Positions 63,738-64,000 of a DNA stretch of 64,000 nt are shown piece after piece. The stretch spans positions 310,397 through 374,396 of the forward strand of contig NZ_LHVK01000014.1 in assembly GCF_001269905.1 (NCBI RefSeq), in the 5' to 3' direction. Position 1 is the stretch's first letter. Each line of letters opens with the position of its first letter. This DNA is from Pseudomonas corrugata. Its GTDB lineage: Bacteria > Pseudomonadota > Gammaproteobacteria > Pseudomonadales > Pseudomonadaceae. A model generated the notes under the pieces. It was given only the letters and a program-made list of their open reading frames with translations. It made no database searches and was not told the origin of the DNA. The translations under genes were made by a program, and so were the position numbers.

Positions 63738-64000
63738 ATGACCACCCCGACCTTCGTCTCAGATTCCATAAGCCCCATCTCAAGACCGCAGCTCAACCGC
63801 AAGCCGAGCATGCTGACCCTGATCGTATTTTTCGCAGTGTTGGCCAGCGGGCTGCTGTTCACGGCCTACAGCCTGGTGCGTGACATGGGCGAATTCGGCA
63901 CCGTGGTGACCACCTGGACGCCGTTCCTGCTGCTGGGCGTGGCGCTGCTGATTGCCCTGGGCTTCGAGTTCGTCAACGGTTTCCACGACACCGCCAACGC
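63738..64000 (+). CDS. PiT-family inorganic phosphate transporter, N-terminal part, cut by window edge
   Basis: The frame starts at ATG 63738 and is open to the window edge (87 codons). It has a cytoplasmic leader, a hydrophobic segment (MLTLIVFFAVLASGLLFTAY near residue 25), a second one (FLLLGVALLIALGFEF) and then FVNGFHDTANA, the PiT signature at the start of the transport core. PiT proteins are low-affinity metal-phosphate symporters. A six-codon frame (63721-63741) ends across the start codon. It is divergent from cdiA and marks the return to a core gene, although not the one that follows cpdA in P. aeruginosa. Confidence 0.88.
   Translation, partial: MTTPTFVSDSISPISRPQLNRKPSMLTLIVFFAVLASGLLFTAYSLVRDMGEFGTVVTTWTPFLLLGVALLIALGFEFVNGFHDTAN

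Overview
The window reads as a chromosome segment of a Pseudomonas of the P. fluorescens group. It is GC-rich with typical Pseudomonas codon use, and it carries many copies of the Pseudomonas REP sequence (core GTGGGAGCGAGCCTGCTCGC). From 1 to about 47,850 the gene order follows, with a few differences, the P. aeruginosa PAO1 block that runs from dipA/aceEF through the LPS core cluster to waaA, thiC and cpdA. After cpdA the synteny stops and an accessory island begins.

Region 1 (1-10,862) is housekeeping: the 5' part of a c-di-GMP protein gene (dipA-like), a PhoD-like phosphatase, the pyruvate dehydrogenase operon aceEF on the minus strand, and glnE divergent from it. The aceE/glnE intergenic region holds two matching palindromes with a PdhR/FadR-type core. 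Region 2 (10,863-11,471) is a tandem array of four paired REP units where PAO1 has ilvE.

Region 3 (11,472-33,592) is a long LPS core and O-antigen assembly cluster. It contains heptosyltransferases (waaF, waaC), core glucosyltransferase (waaG), a run of WaaP-type kinases (waaP, wapP, wapQ, a tandem-domain protein and a separate minus-strand member), a carbamoyltransferase, further glycosyltransferases, mig-14, the de-N-acetylase dnpA, the ligase waaL, the flippase msbA and hldE. The genes from waaF to the tandem kinase overlap or abut and look like one transcription unit, as do the genes from the carbamoyltransferase to dnpA. Between msbA and hldE lies a sulfotransferase/APS-kinase pair that PAO1 lacks at this place and that suggests a sulfated surface glycan.

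Region 4 (33,684-47,844) holds a possible degenerate Nudix protein, an aldo/keto reductase, a FAD oxidoreductase, an SMR efflux pump divergent from a LysR regulator across a perfect ATC-N9-GAT operator, waaA, a TolC-family protein, a TPP riboswitch with thiC and the thiamine-precursor transporter cytX, a lipoprotein, an ADP-ribose pyrophosphatase, a DUF1249 protein and cpdA.

Region 5 (47,900-63,273) is an accessory contact-dependent inhibition island on the minus strand. From its promoter end it has a giant CdiA/FHA-type TpsA exoprotein (about 3,233 residues), an overlapping small immunity gene, a RAYT/Y1 transposase bounded by GGGGACAGATT inverted repeats, a second (orphan) toxin tail with its own overlapping immunity-like ORF, and an IS256-family element broken by an inserted IS21-family element with a clear 8-bp target duplication. 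No TpsB/CdiB transporter gene is visible. The window ends in the 5' part of a PiT-family phosphate transporter gene.
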